In this document: piece after piece, positions 56,722 through 64,000 of the stretch
How the letters are laid out: each line of letters opens with the position of its first letter
How positions within the stretch are numbered: position 1 is the stretch's first letter
From: Streptomyces sp. Edi2
Lineage (GTDB): Bacteria > Actinomycetota > Actinomycetes > Streptomycetales > Streptomycetaceae
NCBI RefSeq assembly: GCF_040253635.1
Contig: NZ_JBEJGX010000003.1
Coordinates: 2,604,001-2,668,000, forward strand
Direction: 5' to 3'
DNA: 64,000 nt
Notes under the pieces: model-generated
What the model was told of the DNA's origin: nothing
Seen by the model: the letters and a program-made list of their open reading frames with translations, nothing else
Databases searched by the model: none
Program-made: the position numbers and the translations under genes

Positions 56722-56776
56722 ACCGCACGTCCTCGCGCACTGCGGAAAACCGCAGTCTTTTGTGCGGTGTACCGCA
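56722..56776. promoter_or_regulatory. Tandem TGCGG/CCGCA dyads between histidine kinase and DedA genes
   Basis: ACTGCGG-AAAA-CCGCAGT (56739-56756) and TGCGGT-GT-ACCGCA (56763-56776) are perfect inverted repeats; an extra ACCGCA half-site is at 56722-56727. All lie in the 108-bp divergent region and share one half-site motif, as expected for a response-regulator binding array. Confidence 0.7.
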
Positions 56777-56811
56777 ATGTGCTGCGAGGAGCGAATTCAT
56801 AGCGTTGAATC

Positions 56812-57450
56812 ATGATCGAGAGCATCGGAAACACCGCCCCTGGCTGGATCACCGGCCTCATGGACACCCTCGGCGCACCCGGCGCAGGTGTGGCCATCGC
56901 CGCGGAAAATCTCTTCCCGCCTCTGCCGAGCGAGGTGATCCTGCCGCTGGCGGGCTTCGCCTCCGCCCGCGGCAGCATGCATCTGGCGTCCGCGCTCGCG
57001 TGGACGACGCTCGGCTCGGTGAGCGGCGCCCTGGCGCTGTATGGCGTGGGAGCGTTGCTCGGGCACGAGCGAACTGTCGCGATCGCATCGAAACTGCCGC
57101 TGGTAAGGGTGTCGGACATCGAGAAGACGGAGCACTGGTTCCGACGACACGGAACGAAGGCAGTGTTCTTCGGCCGGATGATCCCCCTCTCCCGCAGCCT
57201 CATCTCGATACCCGCCGGCATCGAGCGCATGCCGATACCGGTCTTCCTCGCCCTGACCACCCTCGGCAGCCTCGTCTGGAACACGATCTTCGTCCTCGCC
57301 GGCTATCTGCTCGGCGACAACTGGGAGGAGGTGACGGGGTATATGGACGTCTATTCGAAGGTGGCCCTCGCGGCAACTGCGCTGGCGGTGGCGGTCTTTG
57401 TCGTTGCCCGCGTCAGCCGGTGCGGCCCGGGCGCACGGCGCCGCGGATGA
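56812..57450 (+). CDS. DedA-family membrane protein, second copy
   Basis: A 212-residue DedA-family lipid-flippase-like protein. The N-terminal re-entrant region is NLFPPLPSEVILPLAGFASARG, and FFGRMIPLSRSLISIPAGIERM carries the conserved F-x-x-R and P-x-G motifs. C-terminal helices follow. It resembles YngC-type DedA proteins. ATG 56812 has GAGG roughly 20 bases upstream. It is divergent from the two-component system and may be its target. Its end overlaps the convergent HAD gene by 38 bases. Confidence 0.88.
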   Translation: MIESIGNTAPGWITGLMDTLGAPGAGVAIAAENLFPPLPSEVILPLAGFASARGSMHLASALAWTTLGSVSGALALYGVGALLGHERTVAIASKLPLVRVSDIEKTEHWFRRHGTKAVFFGRMIPLSRSLISIPAGIERMPIPVFLALTTLGSLVWNTIFVLAGYLLGDNWEEVTGYMDVYSKVALAATALAVAVFVVARVSRCGPGARRRG

Positions 57451-58288
57451 AGGCCCGTACGATTTCCTCGCCCGCGGCGACGCCCCGTTCGTCGAGGGCC
57501 GTGACATGAGGGGCCTGCCAGCCGGAGTCCGCCAGTTCGCCGTGGCCGGGCCGCCATGCACGGTCCGCGGCCAGCAGCAGATCGGCGTCGAGGAGGGAAT
57601 CGCCGGCCGCAAGGATCTCGGACGCTCCGGTGCGGCGGGCCACTTCCGCCACGGCTGCGCTCTTGGTCAGCGGCTTCGGCACGGCGTAGATCTTGCGGCC
57701 CTGCAGGGACACGGTCCAGCCGCGTTCGCCGGCCCAGCCGGTCAGGTCCTTCACCCAGGTGTCCGGCAAGAGCGGCCGCTCCACGACGAGATAGGCGAAA
57801 AGGTCCTCGGCAACGCGTTCCTTGCGCAGCCAGGCCGGGTCGGCGGTGCGGACCAGGTGCGCGCGGACCTCGTCCAGGGGCGCGCACTGCGCGGAGAGCC
57901 GCCCGGCGACGGTGCGCTGCCAGTCGGGGTCCGACTCACCGCGTACGAGCAGATGGCCGCCGTTGGCGCAGATGGCGAACTCGGGGGCGGGCCCGGGGAG
58001 GTGGATGCGGCGGTACTGCTCGCGGGTGCGGGTGGTGGCCGGGACAAAGGTGGTGGTGGCGGCCAGTTCGGCGAGCAGGGCGGCGGCCGTCTCCGTCATA
58101 TAGGACAGCGGCTTGCGCTCATAGGTCTCGACGCACAGGAGCCGGGGAGCCTCGGCGTCCGGCATGGCGAGGCCCAGGGCGGGGGCCGAATAGATCAGGG
58201 TGCGGTCGAGGTCGCTGGCGACCAAAAGAGGGGCAGCGCGCAGCGCTTCCAGGGAAGGGTGGTGGTGGGCGAGGGGCCGGCCGCTCAT
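57413..58288 (-). CDS. HAD-family phosphatase of the Ter biosynthetic operon
   Basis: A 291-residue HAD hydrolase with a cap of the phosphomannomutase/Cof type. Motif I is LLVASDLDRTLIYSAPAL, motif II TTFVPATTRTR, the Lys is in PKPLTKSAAVAEV and motif IV ILAAGDSLLDADLLLAA. The start ATG 58288 shares one base with the stop of the PRTase gene (TGATG), so it is translationally coupled. In published Ter-linked biosynthetic modules a HAD enzyme acts with PRTases and an aldolase-like lyase to form a nucleoside-like compound; here it would remove phosphate. It converges on DedA with a 38-base overlap. Confidence 0.85.
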   Translation of the reverse strand: MSGRPLAHHHPSLEALRAAPLLVASDLDRTLIYSAPALGLAMPDAEAPRLLCVETYERKPLSYMTETAAALLAELAATTTFVPATTRTREQYRRIHLPGPAPEFAICANGGHLLVRGESDPDWQRTVAGRLSAQCAPLDEVRAHLVRTADPAWLRKERVAEDLFAYLVVERPLLPDTWVKDLTGWAGERGWTVSLQGRKIYAVPKPLTKSAAVAEVARRTGASEILAAGDSLLDADLLLAADRAWRPGHGELADSGWQAPHVTALDERGVAAGEEIVRAFIRGAVRPGRTG

Positions 58289-60990
58289 CAAGAGGCCACC
58301 GCCTTGCCGTCGGCACCCGTGGCCCCGCGGGTGAAGCGGGGGTGGATCAACCCCACACAGCTGTAGGGCAGTTCGTCGACCTCTTCGACGGGCACACCCC
58401 GTTGTTCCGCCAGGAGGCGCACATGATCGAGGTCGGGCCCGGCCCCCTGCCGGGCCAGGATCTTCCAGGGGACCCGGCGCAGCAGCACGCGCGTGGTCTC
58501 GCCGACACCGGGCTTCACGAGATTGACGTCGTGGATGCCGTACTCCTCGCTGATCCGCTCGACGGCCGCCCAGCCCTCCCAGGTCGGCGCCCGGTCGGCG
58601 CCGGCCAGCTCCTTCGCCTCCGCGGCGACCTCCGCGGCCACCTCGTCGAAGCGGGCACTGACCGCGTCCAGGAACGCGCGCGACACATCCGCCGAGGCCA
58701 GGTCGCGGTAGAACTTCGCGCCGTGGAAGTCGTCCGGCCCCACGAGGTCGTCGCGCAGGACGGTGCGGGATATGAGGCCGGAGACGGTGGAGTTCAGGCA
58801 GGCGGACGGGATGAGGAAGTCGTCCCGGGTGCCGTAGGTCTCGACACAGCCACCGGGGTCGGCGAGCACGGCGATCCGGGGGTCAAAGCCCGGGAAGTCC
58901 GCCAGGGCCTGGGCGAGTTCGCGAGTGATGGCGCCCTTGCCGGTCCAGCCGTCCACGAAGACGACATCCGCCGGATCGTGACGGTCGGCCAGCCAGCGCA
59001 GCGCGGTGGTGTCGATGCCCCGGCCGCGGACGATCGAGAGGGTGTAGTGCGGCAGCTCCAGGCCGTGCGCGTGCAGCGCCCAGCGGCGCATCAGCACCCC
59101 GACGGGGGTGCCGGCCCGGGCCAGCGACACCAGCACGGGGCGCGGGCTGCGTTCGGCGAGCACGGTCTCGGTGACGGTCCCGACCGCCCGCGCGATACGG
59201 CTCGCGGAGGTCTGCAGCGCACTGTGAAAGAGCGCCTGGTACTGCTCGCTCGGCTGGTATTCGACCGGCAGCGACTCGGCGTAGTGGGCGCCACCGCGCT
59301 GAATCGCCTCCTCGCGCTCCTCGGTCGGCGCCTCGAGGGTCACGTCGGAGAGGTCCTGCAGCAGCCAGCCGACCTCGTCAGCGGTGTAGGAGGAGAAGGC
59401 GGGGCCGCGCAGCGGCTCGGGGAGGGGCATGGGCCGGGCCTGTGGTTCGGGATGCGGCGTGGACGGGGCCTGTGGCTGCGGGGCGTACGAGGGGATGACG
59501 GCGAGCAGCAGCCGGCCGGTGTGCTCGGCAAGCCGGTGCAGCAGACCGTCGGTGGCGTGCAGTTCCGGGGAGTCTCCGTGCGAGTCCACGACGGCCACGA
59601 TGGCGTCGAAGCCGCGCTCCGGGTCGGCGCCTGCCGCCACGTTGTAGGCATACCGCTCCCCCGGGCCGTCGGCCGGCTTGTCGTGAGCAGGGAAGGACAG
59701 CCGGGTCCGTATCGCGTAACCGGGGTCGTCGACGGCGAGCACCGGCGACCGGGTGGTGGTGGAGAAGAAGACGCCCGGCCCCGCTGTCGTCGCGGACAGC
59801 CGGCCGCGCCGGAGCCCAGGGGCGCCATCCCCCGCATCGATGCCGTCAGGGTTCGGCGTCGGCCCGGCGCCGCCCGCCTCCTCGACCAGGAGGGCGTCCA
59901 GGGCCTCGGCTATCCGCAGCGGCGCGTACATCAATTCCTCGCTGCCGAGGACGAGGATGCGGCGGGCGCCGTCCAGCTGCCGGGCGATCCGGGTCGCCAT
60001 GTGGGGCAGAGCGGCCTCCAGCCGGGCGCGGTGTGCCGGTGTGAAGCCGTGCCGACCGCCGTCCGGCAGCCCGGCGGGCCAGTCGAAAGCGACCCGCACG
60101 ACGTCCGCGCCGCCACCGGGCGCCGGCGGTGCGTCGGCCGGCCCGGGGCCGCGGTCGGTGCGCTCGGAACCAGCGGCGTCGTGCCCGGAACCCGCTCCGT
60201 CGGAGCTCGCTCCCTCGGACGCGGTCCCCGTGACGGGCGCAGTGGCCCGTGCCGCCGCAAGGGCCTCCTGGGCGGCGACGAGTTCCTGGCCGCGGGTCAG
60301 GACGTCCGCCGGCAGACGTACGCCGCCCGCGGCCAGCGCCACGAGGTCGACGCGGGCGCCCAGTTCCGCCGCGAACTTCTCCAGGTGGCCGCGGTCCGCG
60401 TCGGAGCGCATGTCGACCAGGGCGACGACCACGTAGCGCTCGCGCGGGAAGTGCGCATGCAGCGCGGTGATCGTGTTCAGGACGGTCCGGCCGGTGGAGA
60501 ACTCGTCGTCGACGAGCACCAGCGGCCCGTCCCCGGCGAGGAGTGCGCGGTTCTCCGGGAGCAGCAGATGCGAGGTCGCGTGGCTGTGCTCCTCCTCGAA
60601 CCCGCCCACCTGCGCCACGCCCGCGACCGGCCGGCGGGTGGAGTGCAGATACGGCGCGAGGGCCAGGCCGTCGGCCACCGAATGTCCCAGGCCGGTGGCG
60701 GTTTCGGCGTAGCCGAGGACGACGGAGCGGGCAGCGGCCTCGTCGCCCAGCAGCTTCCGCACCCGGCGACCCAGCCCGACGCCGGCGCCATGGACCACGT
60801 CCGGCCGCTGGGGCACGTGCTTGCCGAGCACGTTCGACACGAGCAAATGGGCCCGCTTGGGGTTACGCCGCAGCGCCAGCCCCAGCAGTTCCGGCAGCTC
60901 GTCCCCGCCGCTCAGCGAGACATCGAGCCGTCCGGCGACCCATTCTCCCGTCCAGACCACGTGTTCCGTCTCCTTCGTCGTACCGGTCAT
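58288..60990 (-). CDS. Fused phosphoribosyltransferase / TRSP / PRTase-1 (StiP-type) protein of the Ter module
   Basis: A 900-residue protein. Residues about 30-245 form a PRTase domain with PRPP motif PLVLVDDEFSTGRTVLN (157-171). An acidic linker follows (246-295), then a TRSP domain (about 300-500; RHGFTPAHRARLE, VLGSEELMYAPLR, DSHGDSPEL). Residues about 530-885 form a second PRTase-like (StiP, PRTase-1) domain with VVFVDGWTGKGAITREL (676-691). In many bacteria these are separate genes; here both lie in one chain. ATG 60990 is chosen because GGGGA precedes it by six bases; a longer start at 61029 is weaker. It should add ribose-phosphate groups in making a nucleoside-like product. The product is unknown. 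Confidence 0.85.
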   Translation of the reverse strand: MTGTTKETEHVVWTGEWVAGRLDVSLSGGDELPELLGLALRRNPKRAHLLVSNVLGKHVPQRPDVVHGAGVGLGRRVRKLLGDEAAARSVVLGYAETATGLGHSVADGLALAPYLHSTRRPVAGVAQVGGFEEEHSHATSHLLLPENRALLAGDGPLVLVDDEFSTGRTVLNTITALHAHFPRERYVVVALVDMRSDADRGHLEKFAAELGARVDLVALAAGGVRLPADVLTRGQELVAAQEALAAARATAPVTGTASEGASSDGAGSGHDAAGSERTDRGPGPADAPPAPGGGADVVRVAFDWPAGLPDGGRHGFTPAHRARLEAALPHMATRIARQLDGARRILVLGSEELMYAPLRIAEALDALLVEEAGGAGPTPNPDGIDAGDGAPGLRRGRLSATTAGPGVFFSTTTRSPVLAVDDPGYAIRTRLSFPAHDKPADGPGERYAYNVAAGADPERGFDAIVAVVDSHGDSPELHATDGLLHRLAEHTGRLLLAVIPSYAPQPQAPSTPHPEPQARPMPLPEPLRGPAFSSYTADEVGWLLQDLSDVTLEAPTEEREEAIQRGGAHYAESLPVEYQPSEQYQALFHSALQTSASRIARAVGTVTETVLAERSPRPVLVSLARAGTPVGVLMRRWALHAHGLELPHYTLSIVRGRGIDTTALRWLADRHDPADVVFVDGWTGKGAITRELAQALADFPGFDPRIAVLADPGGCVETYGTRDDFLIPSACLNSTVSGLISRTVLRDDLVGPDDFHGAKFYRDLASADVSRAFLDAVSARFDEVAAEVAAEAKELAGADRAPTWEGWAAVERISEEYGIHDVNLVKPGVGETTRVLLRRVPWKILARQGAGPDLDHVRLLAEQRGVPVEEVDELPYSCVGLIHPRFTRGATGADGKAVAS

Positions 60991-61065
60991 CTGTTTCCCC
61001 GCAGGCCGCGTCTGCTCACGGCCGCTCATGCCTGCTCATGCCTGCCCACACCTGCCCACACCTGT

Positions 61066-62238
61066 TCATGCCTGCGGCAGGCTCGCCGTCAGCAGCTCCA
61101 CGAACCCGATGCCTTCCCGGGCGACCCCGAACGCCTCGGCGCGCAGCAGGGTCCGCTCGGCCCAGGCGCGGTGCGGCTTCACCTCGTTCATCTTGTTCGT
61201 ATAGGCGGAGCGCAGCACCCCGCCGTCGCCCCGTTCGGGACGCAGGATGTCGACCGCGTCGCTGAACTCCTCATGGCTGACGACCGAGAGGGCGTGCACC
61301 GGCGCGACATGCGAGGGGTGAATGCAGGTCTTGCCCTGCAGACCGTTCGCGCGGTCGAGTTCGATCTCCCGCAGCAGGCCGTCCATGTCGTGCTCGATCA
61401 GGGCCGTCCGCAACTCCTCGGCGCGGCCGAGGAACGGGCTGCGGCGCAGCTGCGGCTTGAACATCCGCTCCTGCAGCCGGAAGTACTCCCACACCGGGCC
61501 GGTGACCGTGAAGCCCGTGCCGTCCGCCCGCCCCAGCACATTCACCACATCGGCGATCACGGAGGCGACGATCTGGACGTCGTAGGCCGTCATGTCGGGA
61601 GCTCTGCGCAGTCCGTAGGCGGAGCAGAAGTCCGTGACGCCGAGCCGCAGGGCGAGCACCCGGTCCCGGTATTTGTCCACGGTCCGGGCGATGCCCGCCA
61701 GGGTCTCGGCGCGGCTCTCCAGATGCAGCAGCTGCGGCGATTCCAGCACCGGCATCACAAACAGCCGCCGGGCGCAGTCGCCCTCGGCCGCGTTCAGCGC
61801 TTCGAGGAACGGGATGCCACGCTCCTCGGTGAACTTCGGAAGTACAAAACCGGACAGCCTGTGTACGGCAGTGCCCATCCGGCGGACCAGGTCCGGTATT
61901 TGGCCGGGTGTGCGGACACGGACGAACAGCAGGGGAAGATCCGCACCCGCATCGGCCGCCTCGTCGAGCAGGGCGAGCTGCCGCACCAGGTTCTCCTCGC
62001 CGGCCTCGACGTCCCCGTCGCTTATGGAGTCCTCGAGGCACAGGACCATGGAAGTCACGCCACGAGCGGCCTGCTTGAGGACATCGGCGGCGAGTCGCGG
62101 GCGGGTGGCGGGGCTGTAGAGCGTCGCCCCCAGAGCGACCGCGAGCGTGCGGGCCGGGGAGTCGGCGGTGAACTCCACCGGCTCCTGGTGGAACAGTGTC
62201 TTCCGGATATCGGGCGAAAGGTGCCCAAAATGACGCAT
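61066..62238 (-). CDS. HpcH/HpaI aldolase/citrate lyase-family protein of the Ter module
   Basis: A 390-residue TIM-barrel lyase. VTSMVLCLEDSISDGDVEAGEENL carries the metal-binding Glu-Asp motif, and LFVMPVLESPQLLHLES and LGVTDFCSAYGLRR complete the active site. A C-terminal helical extension (GLQGKTCIHPSHVAPVHAL) binds substrate phosphate in relatives. It is the first gene of the operon. In Ter-linked modules such an enzyme is predicted to cleave or condense a small carboxylate during synthesis of a nucleoside-like compound. ATG 62238 gives the usual MRHFGHLS start. It is divergent from terD. Confidence 0.88.
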   Translation of the reverse strand: MRHFGHLSPDIRKTLFHQEPVEFTADSPARTLAVALGATLYSPATRPRLAADVLKQAARGVTSMVLCLEDSISDGDVEAGEENLVRQLALLDEAADAGADLPLLFVRVRTPGQIPDLVRRMGTAVHRLSGFVLPKFTEERGIPFLEALNAAEGDCARRLFVMPVLESPQLLHLESRAETLAGIARTVDKYRDRVLALRLGVTDFCSAYGLRRAPDMTAYDVQIVASVIADVVNVLGRADGTGFTVTGPVWEYFRLQERMFKPQLRRSPFLGRAEELRTALIEHDMDGLLREIELDRANGLQGKTCIHPSHVAPVHALSVVSHEEFSDAVDILRPERGDGGVLRSAYTNKMNEVKPHRAWAERTLLRAEAFGVAREGIGFVELLTASLPQA

Positions 62239-62456
62239 ATAACTCCCCGTCTACATGCGGGATCCGGCACCCCCGCTGCGTCTCGCTGTCTGGATCCAGC
62301 CGGTAATCGTACGTGTGTGGGGGCATGGTTAGTTCCCGCGTACCGGAAAATCACGTAACCCCCACGAGGCGCGCCCGGGTATCGCGGCCGTACCCCGGAA
62401 ACGGCTGGTGGCCCCCCGCGTTGTCGCTGCGACCTCCGGGAAGGCAGGATTGCGGC

Positions 62457-63641
62457 ATGACGCACGCGATGCTGAAAGGGTCGAACGTACCCCTCGATGC
62501 CACGGCTGTCCGGGCCGTCCTGCGCTGGACCCCCGGCGCCGGTGTCCCCGACGTCGATGCCTCGGCCCTGTTGGTGGGACCCGAGGGGCGTGTGAACTCC
62601 GACGAGGACTTCGTCTTCTACAACCAACCACGGCACCCCAGCGGCCTGGTGCGGCACCTGCCCAAGACTCAGCTCGAGGAGAGTCTGACCGACACCATCG
62701 AGGCGGATCTGTCGGCGCTGGACGCATCGGTGGACCGGGTCGTGCTGGCCGCGTCGTCGGACGGTGGCGCGTTCGCGGGCGTCACGGATCTGCGGGTCGT
62801 GCTGTACGACGCGGCGCAGAGCGACGGCGAGCCGATCGCGGTCTTCGACGTGGTTCCCGAGACGGGCGAGGAGACGGCCCTGATCTGCGGGGAGTTGTAC
62901 CGGCGCGCCGACAGCTGGAAATTCCGCGCCCTGGGGCAGGGGTACGAGAGCGGTCTGGTCGGCCTGGCGACCGAGTTCGGGATCTCGGTGGACGAGAACG
63001 AAGCCGCCGCCGACGGTCCGCCGGCCTCGGAAGCGCCGGTGTCGGCGCCGCCCGGCCCCGAACCCGTGGCGGCACCCACCGGCCCGGAACCGTCGTCGAC
63101 CGCCGACCCGGCCCCGGGGAGCGATCCCGGCCCGTCCGGCGCCCCGGCGGCCCCCGGCCCGGCAGTGCCCGGCCCCGCCGCCTCCGCCGCGACCCCGCCG
63201 CCCAGCACCTGGCCCGAGGAGGCCTCCGGCCCCCCGTCCGCCGCGGGCCCCCAGGCCTCTTCGGCGTCGGATCCGGAAGCGGTCACCCAGCATGTGCCGG
63301 ACGCCATGCCCGAGCCGCTGTCGTCCGCACCGCTTCCCTCACCCCCCACCGCGGCGCCCCCGGCGCCGGGAATGGCGCCCACGAGCGGCGGCTACGGCTA
63401 TCCGCAGAACGTTCCGCCACCGCCGACGCAGCCCCCCACGCAGTTCCCGGCCCAGCCCGCCTACGGCTACCCGGGACCGCCGCCCCAGTACCAGCCGCAG
63501 CAGCCGCCGCTCCCGTACGGCGCTCCGCCCCCGGCCCAGCAACCGCCGGCCTCGACGTACGGCTACCCGGTGCAGCAGCCCTTCGTACCGGACCCGTCCT
63601 TCGTTCTGCCGCCCCAGGGCCCGCAGTTCCAGCGCCGTTAG
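62457..63641 (+). CDS. TerD-domain protein with Pro/Gln/Tyr-rich tail
   Basis: A 394-residue protein. Residues 1-180 form a TerD calcium-binding domain: LKGSNVPL, VDASALLVGPEGRVNSDEDFVFYNQPRHP with the acidic Ca2+-binding strand, AASSDGGAFAGVTDLRVVLYD and FRALGQGYESGLVGLATEFGISVDE. After that the chain is a Pro/Ala/Ser-rich linker and a repeat tail with YGYPQN, YGYPGP and YGYPVQ units. TerD proteins act in stress response and in tellurite, phage and chemical resistance; the tail is not part of standard TerD. ATG 62457 is used. Divergent from the biosynthetic operon, sharing a 218-bp promoter region. Confidence 0.92.
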   Translation: MTHAMLKGSNVPLDATAVRAVLRWTPGAGVPDVDASALLVGPEGRVNSDEDFVFYNQPRHPSGLVRHLPKTQLEESLTDTIEADLSALDASVDRVVLAASSDGGAFAGVTDLRVVLYDAAQSDGEPIAVFDVVPETGEETALICGELYRRADSWKFRALGQGYESGLVGLATEFGISVDENEAAADGPPASEAPVSAPPGPEPVAAPTGPEPSSTADPAPGSDPGPSGAPAAPGPAVPGPAASAATPPPSTWPEEASGPPSAAGPQASSASDPEAVTQHVPDAMPEPLSSAPLPSPPTAAPPAPGMAPTSGGYGYPQNVPPPPTQPPTQFPAQPAYGYPGPPPQYQPQQPPLPYGAPPPAQQPPASTYGYPVQQPFVPDPSFVLPPQGPQFQRR

Positions 63642-63654
63642 GGAGACCGGGCGG

Positions 63655-63681
63655 GTGCCGCCGGCGGCATGGCCGCGGCAC
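63655..63681 (+). terminator. Hairpin after terD
   Basis: GTGCCGC (63655-63661) pairs with GCGGCAC (63675-63681), loop 13 bases with its own CCGGCGG self-pairing. It lies 13 bp past the terD stop, before the convergent Ter-family gene. The rest of the 209-bp gap is GC-rich, with a duplicated GCCCGGCTCA (about 63828-63852) and no gene. Confidence 0.55.
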
Positions 63682-63850
63682 GGACGTAAGGCCGCGAGGG
63701 CGCCGCACGACGGGAGGCTGCGGGGCCGCAGCACCGGCGGGACCAGGGGGCCCGGAGGCAGGACAAGTGACCCGCCCCATCGTCGGCGGGCCGCTCGTCC
63801 CCGGCGCAGCACGCCCCCAGCTCAAGCACGCCCGGCTCAGCGTGCCCGGC

Positions 63851-64000
63851 TCAGGCGTTCGTCTTGTAGCCCCGCCCCCACTGCAGCCCCCAGCCGTACA
63901 GCCGGTCGAGCTCCGCCTGGAAGCCGTAGACGTACTTCACCTCGCGGCGCACCGTCAGCTCGCCCTTGACGTTCTCCAGCATGAAGATGGCGCAGGACCG
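63851..64000 (-). CDS. Ter-family protein, C-terminal end only
   Basis: The last 49 codons of a gene entering from the right edge. The sequence SCAIFMLENVKGELTVRREV followed by KYVYGFQAELDRLYGWGLQWGRGYKTNA resembles the end of Ter-family proteins (TerA/TerD-like) in Streptomyces, where this tail is well conserved. It converges on terD with a 209-bp gap. The rest of the gene is outside the window, so its exact subfamily cannot be fixed. Confidence 0.55.
   Translation of the reverse strand, partial: RSCAIFMLENVKGELTVRREVKYVYGFQAELDRLYGWGLQWGRGYKTNA

Noticed and set aside
57556..62358. A 1600-codon open frame on the plus strand opposite the Ter operon
   Set aside because: It is a GC-rich antisense shadow of the lyase, PRTase and HAD genes, with Arg/Pro/Gly-rich low-complexity sequence and no domain.
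62239..62456. Operator in the terD/lyase divergent promoter
   Set aside because: A GTGGGGG/CCCCCAC pair and GGTTA/TAACC are present, but the loop is about 35 bases and the arms conflict. No convincing site.

Overview
The window is 64 kb of very GC-rich actinobacterial chromosome, almost certainly Streptomyces or a close relative. The evidence is a strong G/C third-position bias, many GTG and TTG starts, typical Streptomyces families (DUF6230/DUF6114 pair, CU044_5270-type sigma partner, RsbW-like ATP-binding protein, DUF4383, multiple MFS pumps), and at least one rare TTA leucine codon. It looks like ordinary chromosome-arm sequence, dense with regulators and without a large secondary-metabolite cluster. 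No CRISPR array, intact prophage, insertion sequence or rRNA was seen. One tRNA, tRNA-Val(UAC), is present.

Layout. 1-3.2 kb: end of a secreted lipase-like hydrolase, then a divergent thiolase/CYP125 pair of the actinobacterial sterol side-chain pathway, with a near-perfect KstR-type palindrome between them. 3.6-5.6 kb: DUF6230 and DUF6114 proteins and a Tat-type exported protein. 5.7-9.6 kb: a cytochrome oxidase subunit I paralogue with a small membrane partner, divergent from an ECF sigma factor and its membrane partner. 10-22 kb: MHS-type transporter, AraC regulator with DUF2000, small enzymes, a membrane M48 protease operon with a TTA codon, and a DHA2 exporter carrying a C-terminal winged helix. 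22-24 kb: HAD phosphatase, a UPF0016 Mn exporter behind a probable yybP-ykoY riboswitch, and a FetB-like permease. 24-33 kb: secreted HNH nuclease, PhoD-like phosphatase, large FAD/NAD(P)-binding protein, DoxX, DedA, a frameshifted GNAT gene and a methyltransferase. 33-38.8 kb: TipA-type MerR regulator with a 19-bp-spacer promoter, kinase, MarR regulator with hydrolase, and a B12-riboswitch-controlled Ni/Co permease.

38.9-46.7 kb looks like an acquired segment. A LysR regulator faces a four-gene catabolic operon (MHS transporter, M20 dipeptidase, CaiB-type CoA-transferase, enoyl-CoA hydratase). An RsbW-like gene lies between them, bracketed by two copies of a 49-bp direct repeat. The segment ends in a decayed DUF1152 gene, a decayed tyrosine integrase and the 3' end of the tRNA-Val gene. 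46.8-54 kb: a coiled-coil membrane protein, a DUF4383 protein and a galactonate operon (GntR regulator, DgoD, KDPGal aldolase, KDG-type kinase with a long His/Asp/Gly repeat). 54-57 kb: O-methyltransferase, a NarL-type two-component system and a DedA protein that share a promoter with tandem dyads.

57-64 kb is the most intriguing part. It is a Ter-linked biosynthetic operon: HpcH/HpaI-type lyase, a 900-residue protein with two phosphoribosyltransferase-like domains and a TRSP region, and a HAD phosphatase. It diverges from a TerD protein with a Tyr/Pro/Gln-rich tail, and the end of what looks like another Ter-family gene lies at the window edge. Such modules are predicted to make an unidentified nucleoside-like metabolite.
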